From positions 1,550,001 through 1,614,000 of the forward strand of contig NZ_JADCJY010000001.1 in assembly GCF_014982715.1 (NCBI RefSeq): a DNA stretch of 64,000 nt, in the 5' to 3' direction. The notes under the pieces were generated by a model. That model was not told the origin of the DNA, made no database searches, and saw nothing but the letters and a program-made list of their open reading frames with translations. The position numbers and the translations under genes are program-made. Origin of the DNA: Gallalistipes aquisgranensis (lineage in GTDB: Bacteria; Bacteroidota; Bacteroidia; Bacteroidales; Rikenellaceae). This document shows positions 16,573-24,568 of the stretch, in pieces; position 1 is the stretch's first letter, and each line of letters begins with the position of its first letter.

Positions 16573-16712
16573 CATTTTTCTTCTTTCAGAAAAAAACCCG
16601 CACCCCTCACTTTTATTGTATTTTTATCAACATTCCCATTCCGAACGGTCCGAATCGTCACCCGAACCGCTTTCCGGGACACAATCGCACTTGCGTTTCC
16701 GGGATTAGTTTT

Positions 16713-16720
16713 TAACTTTG
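16713..16720 (+). promoter_or_regulatory. -7 box for the DUF3575/FimB-like pair
   Basis: TAACTTTG matches the -7 consensus. CTTG at 16690-16693 is a near -33 element 19 nt upstream. The predicted start is near 16728, about 27 nt before the ATG. The rest of the 195-nt gap from 16560 is AT-rich with no further feature seen. Confidence 0.6.
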
Positions 16721-16754
16721 CCCGTCGTACCCAACTGTCAAACATACGGACTCT

Positions 16755-17300
16755 ATGAAAAAAACCTTGACCCTTCTCGTGTCGGCGCTCCTGCTCTCGG
16801 CCACCGGCCTCAACGCCCAGACCACCCTGAGAGCCAACCTGCCCGGATGGGCGATCGCCATCGGCAACCTCGGCGTGGAAACCGCCCTGGCCAGACACTT
16901 CACGCTGGCGGCCGAAGGATACTATTCGCCGTTCTGGAACGTGAAGAACTTCCGGATGCGGGGTTACATGCTTACGCCCGAAATCCGTTATTATTTCTGC
17001 GAAAAGTTCAACAAGCACTACCTCGGTCTGCACGGCAACTACGCCAACTACGACCGCCTGCAGCCCAGCAAGCTCCAGAACATCCGCCAGGGACACGCCT
17101 GGGCGCTGGGTCTGAGCTACGGACACCAGTGGATTTTCAACCACCACTGGTATTTCGACCTGTTTATCGGCGCGGGCTGGTGGCGCTTCGACAACGACGT
17201 CTACTGCAAGCACGAGCCCGACTACAAGATCCGGGAACACGTGAAAGAAAACAAATTCGGCATCACCCGCGGCGGAGCCTCGTTCGCCTATCGTTTTTAG
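16755..17300 (+). CDS. DUF3575 family envelope protein
   Basis: A 181-residue exported protein with a clear signal peptide (MKKTLTLLVSALLLSATGLNA, cleavage near 21-22). The mature part consists of amphipathic beta strands rich in aromatic residues and ends in FAYRF, typical of small outer-membrane beta-barrels. This matches DUF3575, common in Bacteroidetes beside fimbrillin-assembly genes. The next gene begins 2 nt after its stop, so the pair is translationally linked. Confidence 0.78.
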   Translation: MKKTLTLLVSALLLSATGLNAQTTLRANLPGWAIAIGNLGVETALARHFTLAAEGYYSPFWNVKNFRMRGYMLTPEIRYYFCEKFNKHYLGLHGNYANYDRLQPSKLQNIRQGHAWALGLSYGHQWIFNHHWYFDLFIGAGWWRFDNDVYCKHEPDYKIREHVKENKFGITRGGASFAYRF

Positions 17301-17302
17301 CC

Positions 17303-18082
17303 ATGAAAAAGACCCTGTTCATTCTGGCGGCTGCCGCCGCACTCCTGAGCTCCTGCAAAGAGGAGACATGCGACATCTCGTTCTGCGACATGACCTTCCG
17401 CTTCACCGCCGCGGGCGACGGCACGGGGGAATTCCCGGTCGGGAAACTCCAGCTTTTCCTGAAAGACAACGTCGGGGGACGCATTTCGGGTCCGGTGACC
17501 TTCGACCCCGAAACACTGAAGGCGTCCGCCGTGGAGGAGGCCGACGGCTCCTTCCGTTTCTCCGCCACGCAACGCATTCCGCGGGGCGACTACACGCTCT
17601 GGTGCTGGGCCAACGTACACGACGAGTCGGTCTATTCGTTCGACCGTTATTCCATCTCGATGAAGGACAACATCACCGGGTCCGGCTATCTGCTGGGCAA
17701 GTCCGCCGGGATGCAGATCGGAAGCCGGCTCATGGAGACCTCCTTCGACCTGGTCCCCGTCACCGCCCGGGTCCCCGTCACGGTACACCCGGACTTCGAC
17801 CAGGCCGTTTCGCTCTACATCGCAGACGTGGCCCGCAGGGTCGATGCCGACGGCAACTATTCCGAACCGGGAACGATAGCATTCGAAGCCGACCGTTTCG
17901 AAAACATGCCCCCGTCGCTGATCTACCTCTTCCCGACCCTGTCCGACGGATCGGCCGGCACCCCGGCCCGCCCCAGCGAATTCACCCTGACCTACCGGAT
18001 CGGCACGACCGACTACGTGGAGCGCGCCGAAGCGCTCCTTCTGGCCGGAGAAACCGTCCCGGTCACATTCGGAGCGCCGTAA
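17303..18082 (+). CDS. FimB/Mfa2-like lipoprotein
   Basis: A 259-residue predicted lipoprotein: a signal peptide ending in LLSSC (Cys18) followed by a beta-sandwich-like protein. Its sequence (strand-rich, with a C-terminal GETVPVTFG) resembles the FimB/Mfa2 anchor subunits of Bacteroidales type V fimbriae. These sit in the outer membrane and regulate fimbrial length. Fimbrial shaft genes are not visible here, so the pair may be an orphan fimbrial accessory module or may serve another surface function. The assignment is by overall resemblance, not a diagnostic motif. Confidence 0.6.
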   Translation: MKKTLFILAAAAALLSSCKEETCDISFCDMTFRFTAAGDGTGEFPVGKLQLFLKDNVGGRISGPVTFDPETLKASAVEEADGSFRFSATQRIPRGDYTLWCWANVHDESVYSFDRYSISMKDNITGSGYLLGKSAGMQIGSRLMETSFDLVPVTARVPVTVHPDFDQAVSLYIADVARRVDADGNYSEPGTIAFEADRFENMPPSLIYLFPTLSDGSAGTPARPSEFTLTYRIGTTDYVERAEALLLAGETVPVTFGAP

Positions 18083-18185
18083 CCAACACTACGATCCAAC
18101 GCTTACGAAATAATCTCCCCGCAGAACGGATTACCGCAGCAGGAATAATCGGTCATCACGGAAACCGTTTTTCCCAAAACATCAT

Positions 18186-18193
18186 TACCTTTG
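18186..18193 (+). promoter_or_regulatory. -7 box for the MFS transporter
   Basis: TACCTTTG matches TAnnTTTG exactly and ends 11 nt before the ATG at 18205, implying a leader of only a few nucleotides. TTTTTC further upstream is a weak -33 candidate. Confidence 0.55.
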
Positions 18194-18204
18194 CGGCAAA
18201 TTAG

Positions 18205-19410
18205 ATGTTTCGTATGACGCAAGACCGTCTGGTTACGCCGAGCTACTGCTTCATCCTCTCGGCGAATTTTCTGCTCTATTTCGGGTTCTACCTGCTGATG
18301 CCCGTCCTGCCGTTCTACCTCACCGAAGTGTTCCGTACGGGCAACGCTACGGCGGGAATCGTGCTCAGCTGCTATACTGTCGCGGCGCTTACCGTCCGCC
18401 CATTTTCGGGCTACCTGCTCGACACGTTCGCCCGCAAGCCGCTCTACCTGTTCGCCTTCTTCATCTTCACGGCGATCTTCGCGGGATACCTGCTGGCCGG
18501 ATCGCTCACGCTGTTCATCATCCTGCGCGTGCTGCACGGAGTGGCTTTCGGCACGGTCACCGTGTCGGGCAACACCATCGTGATCGACATCACCCCCTCC
18601 TCGCGCCGGGGCACGGCGGTGGGTTACTACGGTCTCTCGAACAACATAGCCATGTCGATCGGCCCGATGGTGGGGCTTTTCCTGCACGACTTCTATTCGT
18701 TCACGACCATCTTTCTCTGCGCCCTGGGGTCCTGTTCGCTCGGTTTCGTCATGGCCACGCTGGTCAAAACCCCGCCCAAACAGCCCGTGAAACGGGAGCC
18801 CGTATCGCTTGACCGGTTCATCCTGCTGAAGGGCATCCGGGCCGGTTTCGCCCTGCTGCTGCTCTCGATTCCCTACGGCATGACCACCACCTATGTGGCC
18901 ATGTACGCCCGCCAGCTGGGTATCACAGGGGGCTCGGGGCTCTTCTTCACGCTGATGGCCGTCGGCATGGCCGTATCCCGGATCTTCTCCGGACGCCAGG
19001 TCGACAAGGGCCGTATCCCGCAGGTGATCTCGCTGGGCATGTATCTGGCCTGTGTCTGTTTCTTCGCCCTCTCGGCCTGCGCTTTCCTCGCCCAGTGGGA
19101 CGACCGGGTAAGCACAGGTGTCTATTTCGGCGTCGCCCTGCTGCTGGGCGTGGGATTCGGCACCATGTTCCCCGCCTTCAACACCCTGTTCGTCAACCTC
19201 GCCCCCAACAGCCAGCGGGGAACGGCCACTTCGACCTACCTCACGTCGTGGGACGTGGGCATCGGTATCGGACTGGTGGCCGGCGGCTACATCGGCCAGA
19301 TCAGCACGTTCGACACGGCCTACCTGTTCGGCGCCTGCCTGACGGTCGTTTCGATCGTCTATTTCCGGCTGCGGGTCGCCCCCCACTTCGAAAAGAACAA
19401 GCTGCGATAA
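18205..19410 (+). CDS. MFS transporter
   Basis: A 401-residue major facilitator with about 12 hydrophobic segments. The loop 2-3 motif appears as GYLLDTFARKPLYL, the usual G-x-x-x-D-x-x-x-R-(K/R) signature. The second half repeats it as GRQVDKGRIPQVI. The family exports drugs or metabolites or imports nutrients; the substrate cannot be told. The start is either ATG 18205 or the in-frame ATG 18214; the former sits just after the predicted promoter. It appears to be monocistronic. Confidence 0.88.
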   Translation: MFRMTQDRLVTPSYCFILSANFLLYFGFYLLMPVLPFYLTEVFRTGNATAGIVLSCYTVAALTVRPFSGYLLDTFARKPLYLFAFFIFTAIFAGYLLAGSLTLFIILRVLHGVAFGTVTVSGNTIVIDITPSSRRGTAVGYYGLSNNIAMSIGPMVGLFLHDFYSFTTIFLCALGSCSLGFVMATLVKTPPKQPVKREPVSLDRFILLKGIRAGFALLLLSIPYGMTTTYVAMYARQLGITGGSGLFFTLMAVGMAVSRIFSGRQVDKGRIPQVISLGMYLACVCFFALSACAFLAQWDDRVSTGVYFGVALLLGVGFGTMFPAFNTLFVNLAPNSQRGTATSTYLTSWDVGIGIGLVAGGYIGQISTFDTAYLFGACLTVVSIVYFRLRVAPHFEKNKLR

Positions 19411-19492
19411 ACCCGCAAAAAAGCGGATGAAGATTAGGATATGTTCCGGAAATTCCCTACTTTCGGAATACCAATACCTTAATCCGCTACCT

Positions 19493-20488
19493 ATGAAAAG
19501 AATCCTGCTTCTGTCATTCGTCATGGCGCAGGCACCGGCCGTCATGGCGCAGTATCCCACCGGGCACCCTTCGGAGCGGCCGAACATCGAATCCCGGACC
19601 GACAGACCCGATCTCCCGGTTGAAATCGTGTCCAAACGCAACAAGGACAACAGCATCTCCTTCTGGGCATCCAAGAGACGGCCGGGCACCTACACGATCT
19701 TCCTGAATTTCGAGAATCTGGAAAACTGCACGGAGCCGAGAAACATCATGATACCGGTCCGGTACGAAGGACTGATCTACACGCTCCGCCCGGAAAACAG
19801 CGACCGCCCCATCCGTTATCGTTTCCGTTACCTGCCGCAGCAGGGGGTCATCAATCCCAAACAGGTGGACGAACGGTTCGTCTACCGGCTTCCGTTCAGC
19901 CTCCACCGTCCCGATTCGGTCACTGTGAGAACCCTGCGGATGCGGGTATCGAAAGACCGGATGCCTGTTGACCGCCGCAACGAAGCGGTCAGTCACCAAT
20001 TCATCCTGCAACGGGGCGACACGGTATTCGCCATACGGCGCGGCACGGTCGTCGCCACGAGCGACCGCCCCGGCACAAACAGACTGAAAGACGGGGAGAT
20101 CGGCAGCACCACCAGCAACGGGATTCTGGTGGAACACGCCGACGGTACGCTGGCCTACTACTGCGTGCTGGAACCGGGCTCCCATCAGGTAAATCCGGGC
20201 GACGACGTCTACCCCGGCACCGCACTGGGATGTGCAGGCTCGCTCGACGGCAGCCGGCACGAAGTCCGTGTTCGGCTCTACTACAAGACTTTGGGCAAAG
20301 AGGATTTCGAGAGTTTCAAGCGTCTGACGGCCAATGTGTACCTGAACCCCGTATTCGCCACGGAGGAGGGCCATGTCCGGCTCGTATCCGGCCGCAGCTA
20401 CCGCGCCGTGCAGACAGACGAGATACTCCAGGCAGAAATGAGCAAACGCGAACTCAAACAACTGAAAAAAACCGGACGGCGGAAATAG
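19493..20488 (+). CDS. secreted M23-like protein with degenerate metal site
   Basis: A 331-residue exported protein. After a signal peptide (MKRILLLSFVMAQAPAVMAQ) comes a beta-rich N-terminal region and then a LytM-like fold at about 175-300: GDTVFAIRRGTVVATSD, NGILVEHADGTLAYYCVL, VYPGTALGCAGS, then RHEVRVRLYY. The H-x-x-x-D motif is missing and only one His remains where H-x-H is expected, so zinc binding is unlikely. It may be a non-catalytic binding or activator protein like EnvC/NlpD-type factors. The start 19493 is chosen because the signal peptide begins there. Confidence 0.72.
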   Translation: MKRILLLSFVMAQAPAVMAQYPTGHPSERPNIESRTDRPDLPVEIVSKRNKDNSISFWASKRRPGTYTIFLNFENLENCTEPRNIMIPVRYEGLIYTLRPENSDRPIRYRFRYLPQQGVINPKQVDERFVYRLPFSLHRPDSVTVRTLRMRVSKDRMPVDRRNEAVSHQFILQRGDTVFAIRRGTVVATSDRPGTNRLKDGEIGSTTSNGILVEHADGTLAYYCVLEPGSHQVNPGDDVYPGTALGCAGSLDGSRHEVRVRLYYKTLGKEDFESFKRLTANVYLNPVFATEEGHVRLVSGRSYRAVQTDEILQAEMSKRELKQLKKTGRRK

Positions 20489-20583
20489 GAAAAATTCACC
20501 TTTCGGCAGGCACCGGCCGCACCTTCAGGGAAGGGCACGGCACTGTTTTCCGCCGGGAATCCGGCAAACACCCCCGAAATGCC

Positions 20584-20605
20584 CCGCCGGAATACATTCC
20601 GGCGG
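20584..20605. terminator. hairpin between convergent genes
   Basis: CCGCCGGAA and TTCCGGCGG form a 9-bp stem with a 4-nt loop between the convergent M23-like gene and prfC. Neither side has a clear T run, so termination is plausible but unproven. The rest of the 170-nt gap shows nothing else. Confidence 0.4.
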
Positions 20606-20658
20606 AGATTGAAACCGGATTTGTCGGACAGGCACTTTCCGGTAGCGGCCGGAGCGGC

Positions 20659-22233
20659 TCAGAATTCGGACGTGAAATAGAAGCGGATGTCCGGAAATTT
20701 CTCCTGCGCCATAGCCAGTGCATAGGAGGTATCGGCCAGAAAGACCTCGCGGCCGTGTTTATCGAGGGCGAGGCTGTTGTACTTCCGTTTGCGGAAATCC
20801 TCCAGTTGGGCCTGATTGTCGGACTGAATCCAGCAGGCCTTGTAAATCTGGATCGGTTCCCATTTGCAGATGGCATTGTACTCGTGCTCCAGCCGGTACT
20901 GGATCACCTCGAACTGCAGGGCACCCACCGTACCGATAATCTTGCGGCCGTTCATCTTGCTGGTGAAGAGCTGGGCCACACCCTCGTCCATCAGCTGGTC
21001 GATTCCCTTGGCCAGCTGCTTGAACTTCTGCGGATCGCCGTTCTCGATGTAGCGGAACAACTCGGGCGAAAAGGAGGGAATTCCCGTGAACTTGAGTTTT
21101 TCGCCTTCGGTGAAGGTATCGCCGATCTTGAAATTGCCCGTATCGTGCAACCCCACGATGTCGCCGGGGAACGCCTCGTCGATCACCGATTTCTTCTCGG
21201 CCATGAAGGCCGTGGGCGACGAGAACTTCATCGACTTTCCGCTGGGCACGTGCAGGTAGTTCCTGCCCCGCTCGAAACGGCCCGAACAGATCTTCATGAA
21301 GGCGATCCGGTCGCGGTGGTTGGGGTCCATGTTGGCGTGTATCTTGAAGATGAAGCCGGTCATCTTCTCCTCGTAGGGGTCGATCTCCCGCTGTTCGGTC
21401 CGGGAAGGACGCGGCGAAGGGGCGATCCGGATGAAACACTCCAGCAGCTCCCGCACGCCGAAATTGTTGATCGCGCTGCCGAAAAAGACCGGGGCCAGTT
21501 CACCCCGCAGATAGGCCTCCCGTTCGAACGGTTCGTAAACACCCTCCACCAGATCGAGGTCCTCCCTCAGCCGGGTGGTGAACGGACGGATATAACCGTC
21601 CAGTTCGGGCGAATTGAGCGTCACCTCCACATGGCCGGAAGCCGTCTGCCGCTCGTCCGAGGTGAAGAGCGAGAGGTTGTTCTCATACAGATTGTACACC
21701 CCCTTGAAAGTCGGGCCGTCGCTGATCGGGAACGCCAGCGGGCGCACCTTGATCTTCAGTTCCGACTCCACCTCGTCCAACAGGTCGAACGGGTCCTTGC
21801 AGGGGCGGTCGAGTTTGTTGATGAAGACCATGACGGGCGTCTTCCGCATCCGGCACACCTCCATCAGCTTGCGGGTCTGGGTCTCCACGCCCTTCGCTCC
21901 GTCGATCACGATGATGACGCTGTCCACGGCCGTCAGCGTGCGGTAGGTGTCCTCAGCGAAATCCTGGTGGCCCGGGGTGTCCAGAATGTTGATCTTGCAT
22001 CCCCCGTACTCGAATCCCATCACCGACGTGGCCACCGAGATTCCCCGCTGGCGTTCGATCTCCATGAAGTCGGAGGTCGCCCCCTTCTTGATCTTGTTGG
22101 ACTTCACGGCACCGGCCACATGGATGGCCCCGCCGAAAAGCAGCAGTTTTTCGGTGAGCGTGGTCTTTCCGGCGTCCGGATGGCTGATGATGGCGAACGT
22201 CCTCCGCCGTTCGATCTCCTCTCTGAGTGTCAT
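20659..22233 (-). CDS. prfC: peptide chain release factor 3
   Basis: A 524-residue class II release-factor GTPase that removes RF1/RF2 from the ribosome after termination. The G motifs are intact: [13 protein letters not shown] (G1), [12 protein letters not shown] (G3) and FINKLDR (G4). The RF3-specific switch region [18 protein letters not shown] separates it from EF-G. The length fits RF3 (about 525-530). It is 22 nt downstream of nadB on the same strand. RF1 (prfA) is also in this window but in a separate unit. Confidence 0.96.
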   Translation of the reverse strand: MTLREEIERRRTFAIISHPDAGKTTLTEKLLLFGGAIHVAGAVKSNKIKKGATSDFMEIERQRGISVATSVMGFEYGGCKINILDTPGHQDFAEDTYRTLTAVDSVIIVIDGAKGVETQTRKLMEVCRMRKTPVMVFINKLDRPCKDPFDLLDEVESELKIKVRPLAFPISDGPTFKGVYNLYENNLSLFTSDERQTASGHVEVTLNSPELDGYIRPFTTRLREDLDLVEGVYEPFEREAYLRGELAPVFFGSAINNFGVRELLECFIRIAPSPRPSRTEQREIDPYEEKMTGFIFKIHANMDPNHRDRIAFMKICSGRFERGRNYLHVPSGKSMKFSSPTAFMAEKKSVIDEAFPGDIVGLHDTGNFKIGDTFTEGEKLKFTGIPSFSPELFRYIENGDPQKFKQLAKGIDQLMDEGVAQLFTSKMNGRKIIGTVGALQFEVIQYRLEHEYNAICKWEPIQIYKACWIQSDNQAQLEDFRKRKYNSLALDKHGREVFLADTSYALAMAQEKFPDIRFYFTSEF

Positions 22234-22255
22234 GCGGTCTCTCTCCTGTATGGCA

Positions 22256-23833
22256 TTAATATTCGTTCTGTGTGGTGAGCGGATAGTCCAGCGAATAGTG
22301 CAGGCCCACGCTCTGCTTCATCTGCTGGGCCTGTTTGATGATCAGATACCCGATGGCGATCATGTTGCGAAGCTCACACAGCTCCTGGCTCAGCGTCGAT
22401 TTGAGATAGAGTTCCTCGGTCTCCCGGTAGATGATCTCCAGCCTCCGGCGTGCCCGGTCGAGGCGCAGGTTCGAGCGCACGATGCCCACGTAGTTACTCA
22501 TGATCTGCTGCATCTCCTTGCGGTTCTGCGTGATGAGCACCATCTCCTCCGGATTGCTCGTCCCTTCGTAATCCCAGTCGGGAATCCCGTGCTGAAGCCG
22601 GATATCCCCGATCTCCGCCGTCGAGTGGGCCGCAGCCCGGTCGGCGTAGACGGCCGCCTCGATCATCGAATTGGACGCCAGCCGGTTGGCCCCGTGCAGT
22701 CCCGTGCAGGAAGTTTCACCCAGCGCATAAAGGTGGCGGATCGAGGTCTCGCCGTTCAGATCGACCCGCACGCCTCCGCAGCAGTAATGGGCGGCAGGGG
22801 TCACGGGAATCATATCCTTCGTGATGTCGATGCCGATCGACAGGCACTTCTTGTAGATATTCGGGAAGTGATGGATCACGTCCCGCGCATCCTTGTGCGT
22901 GATGTCGAGATAGACGAACTCTTCGCCGCTGATCTTCATCTCGTTATCGATGCTGCGGGCCACCACGTCGCGCGGGGCCAGCGAACCCATCGGATGATAT
23001 TTCTGCATGAACTCCCTGCCGTTCTGCAGGCGGAGAATCCCTCCGAACCCGCGCATCGCCTCCGTGATGAGGAACGAGGGGCGTTCGCCCGGATTGTAGA
23101 GCGACGTGGGATGGAACTGGATGAACTCCATGTTGTCGATCACGGCCTTCGCCCGGTGTGCCATGGCGATTCCGTCGCCCGTGGCCACCGAAGGATTGGT
23201 CGTGGTGTGATAGACGTTCCCCACCCCGCCCGTGGCCAGCACGGTCACCTTGGAGAGGACGGTCACGATGTGCCGCTTCTTCAGGTCGAGGACATAGGCC
23301 CCGAAACAGGTGATGTCCGACGTGCTCTTGCGGACGAGCTGTCCCAGATGGTGCTGGGTGAGCAGGTCCACCGCGAAATGGTGTTCCAGCACCTCGATGT
23401 TGTGGTGGCGCTTCACCTGCCGGATCAGGGCCCGCTCGATTTCGGCCCCCGTCAGGTCGTCGTGGTGCAGGATGCGGTGCTCGGTATGTCCCCCTTCGCG
23501 GGCCAGTTCGTATCGCCCTTCGGGTGTCTTGTCGAACTTGGTCCCCCATGCGATGAGGTTCTTGATGAGCTCCGGCGCACGGCGCACCACCAGTTCCACC
23601 GCCTCGCGGTTGTTCACACCCGAACCGCACACCATCGTATCGTGGATGTGCTTCTCGAACGTGTCGGGCTCGTAGGTCACCGAGGCGATGCCGCCCTGCG
23701 CATAATTGGTGTTGCTCTCGCTGATCTCGCCTTTGGTCACGATCACCACACGCCCGTGTTCGGCCACCTTCAGCGCATAGGTCAGACCGGCAATTCCGCT
23801 GCCGATCACCAGATAATCCGTTTCGATACTCAT
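22256..23833 (-). CDS. nadB: L-aspartate oxidase
   Basis: A 525-residue flavoprotein that oxidises L-aspartate to iminoaspartate, the first step of de novo NAD synthesis. The FAD-binding dinucleotide motif [17 protein letters not shown] is at the N terminus. [21 protein letters not shown], the catalytic region [17 protein letters not shown] and [12 protein letters not shown] match NadB rather than succinate dehydrogenase. Its start overlaps the stop of the upstream lysozyme gene (ATGA), an odd pairing. nadC lies about 18 kb away at 42067. Confidence 0.95.
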   Translation of the reverse strand: MSIETDYLVIGSGIAGLTYALKVAEHGRVVIVTKGEISESNTNYAQGGIASVTYEPDTFEKHIHDTMVCGSGVNNREAVELVVRRAPELIKNLIAWGTKFDKTPEGRYELAREGGHTEHRILHHDDLTGAEIERALIRQVKRHHNIEVLEHHFAVDLLTQHHLGQLVRKSTSDITCFGAYVLDLKKRHIVTVLSKVTVLATGGVGNVYHTTTNPSVATGDGIAMAHRAKAVIDNMEFIQFHPTSLYNPGERPSFLITEAMRGFGGILRLQNGREFMQKYHPMGSLAPRDVVARSIDNEMKISGEEFVYLDITHKDARDVIHHFPNIYKKCLSIGIDITKDMIPVTPAAHYCCGGVRVDLNGETSIRHLYALGETSCTGLHGANRLASNSMIEAAVYADRAAAHSTAEIGDIRLQHGIPDWDYEGTSNPEEMVLITQNRKEMQQIMSNYVGIVRSNLRLDRARRRLEIIYRETEELYLKSTLSQELCELRNMIAIGYLIIKQAQQMKQSVGLHYSLDYPLTTQNEY

Positions 23834-24501
23834 AACGTCAGTTTTTTAAGCTCCGCAAGGTCGCCGGCGAAGACGTTGCGGTCCACGCCGCCACGGATTC
23901 CCGCGAGGGAGTGCGAGTCGGTGTGCTGCCAGAACACCCAGTCCAGATGGAACGGGTTTTTCGTATAGTCTGCGATCCAGAGCGTGTATTCGTCCGCAGG
24001 AAAATCCTCCTGCAAATAGTGTTCGTAGAATTTCGTCGAACAGTAGATGATCGGATTCACCCCGTAGTAACGGCGTATCTCGCGGCAGAAAGCCTTCGCC
24101 TCGCGCACCGACCGCCGGGGGTCTTTCATGAAACGGTGACGCTCGATGTCGAGCACGGGAAAAAGATTGCCCTTTTTCAGTTTGGCCGTCCGGATGAAAT
24201 TGCGGGCCTGTGCCTTGCCGCTGGTACGATGGCCGAAAAAGTGGTAGGCCCCCCACAGGATACCCGCCTCGTCGAGCGCTTTCGCATGGCGGGCATAGGA
24301 AGGATCGGTGATGAGAGTGCCCTCGGTGGCTTTCAGGAAGACGAAATCGGGCCGGTTCTCCTCGGCCACCACCTCCCAGTCCACCCTTTTCTGGTGCTTG
24401 GAGACATCCACGCCCCAGAGTTCGTAATCCGAAGACTGAAGTTCGCGGCTGCACCCGGCCAGTACGACGGCACAGAACAATATGGCGACTATCCGTTTCA
24501 T
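23830..24501 (-). CDS. GH25 lysozyme-like lipoprotein
   Basis: A 223-residue predicted lipoprotein (lipobox VVLAGC, Cys17) with a glycoside hydrolase family 25 domain that cleaves the beta-1,4 bond between MurNAc and GlcNAc. The catalytic strand WGVDVSKHQKRVDW has the family's D-x-S-x-(H/Y)-Q. FVFLKATEGTLITDPSYARHAK and WGAYHFF also match GH25, as does FPVLDIERH, which carries the acidic D-x-E pair. It is probably anchored in the envelope and used in cell-wall remodelling. It overlaps nadB by 4 nt. Confidence 0.9.
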   Translation of the reverse strand: MKRIVAILFCAVVLAGCSRELQSSDYELWGVDVSKHQKRVDWEVVAEENRPDFVFLKATEGTLITDPSYARHAKALDEAGILWGAYHFFGHRTSGKAQARNFIRTAKLKKGNLFPVLDIERHRFMKDPRRSVREAKAFCREIRRYYGVNPIIYCSTKFYEHYLQEDFPADEYTLWIADYTKNPFHLDWVFWQHTDSHSLAGIRGGVDRNVFAGDLAELKKLTL

Positions 24502-24515
24502 AGGTCAATGCAGCC

Positions 24516-24544
24516 GCAAAGTTAATAAATTGTTTTAACTTTGC
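24516..24544. promoter_or_regulatory. overlapping divergent promoters in a palindrome
   Basis: GCAAAGTTAA (24516-24525) and TTAACTTTGC (24535-24544) form a perfect inverted repeat around a 9-nt spacer. Read outward, each half is a TAACTTTG -7 box: the minus one for the GH25 gene (start 24501) and the plus one for the TonB receptor (start 24569). The two promoters must share DNA, so simultaneous use is unlikely. The palindrome could also bind a regulator. Confidence 0.6.
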
Positions 24545-24568
24545 CAGCCACAACCCTACTTATCGCCT

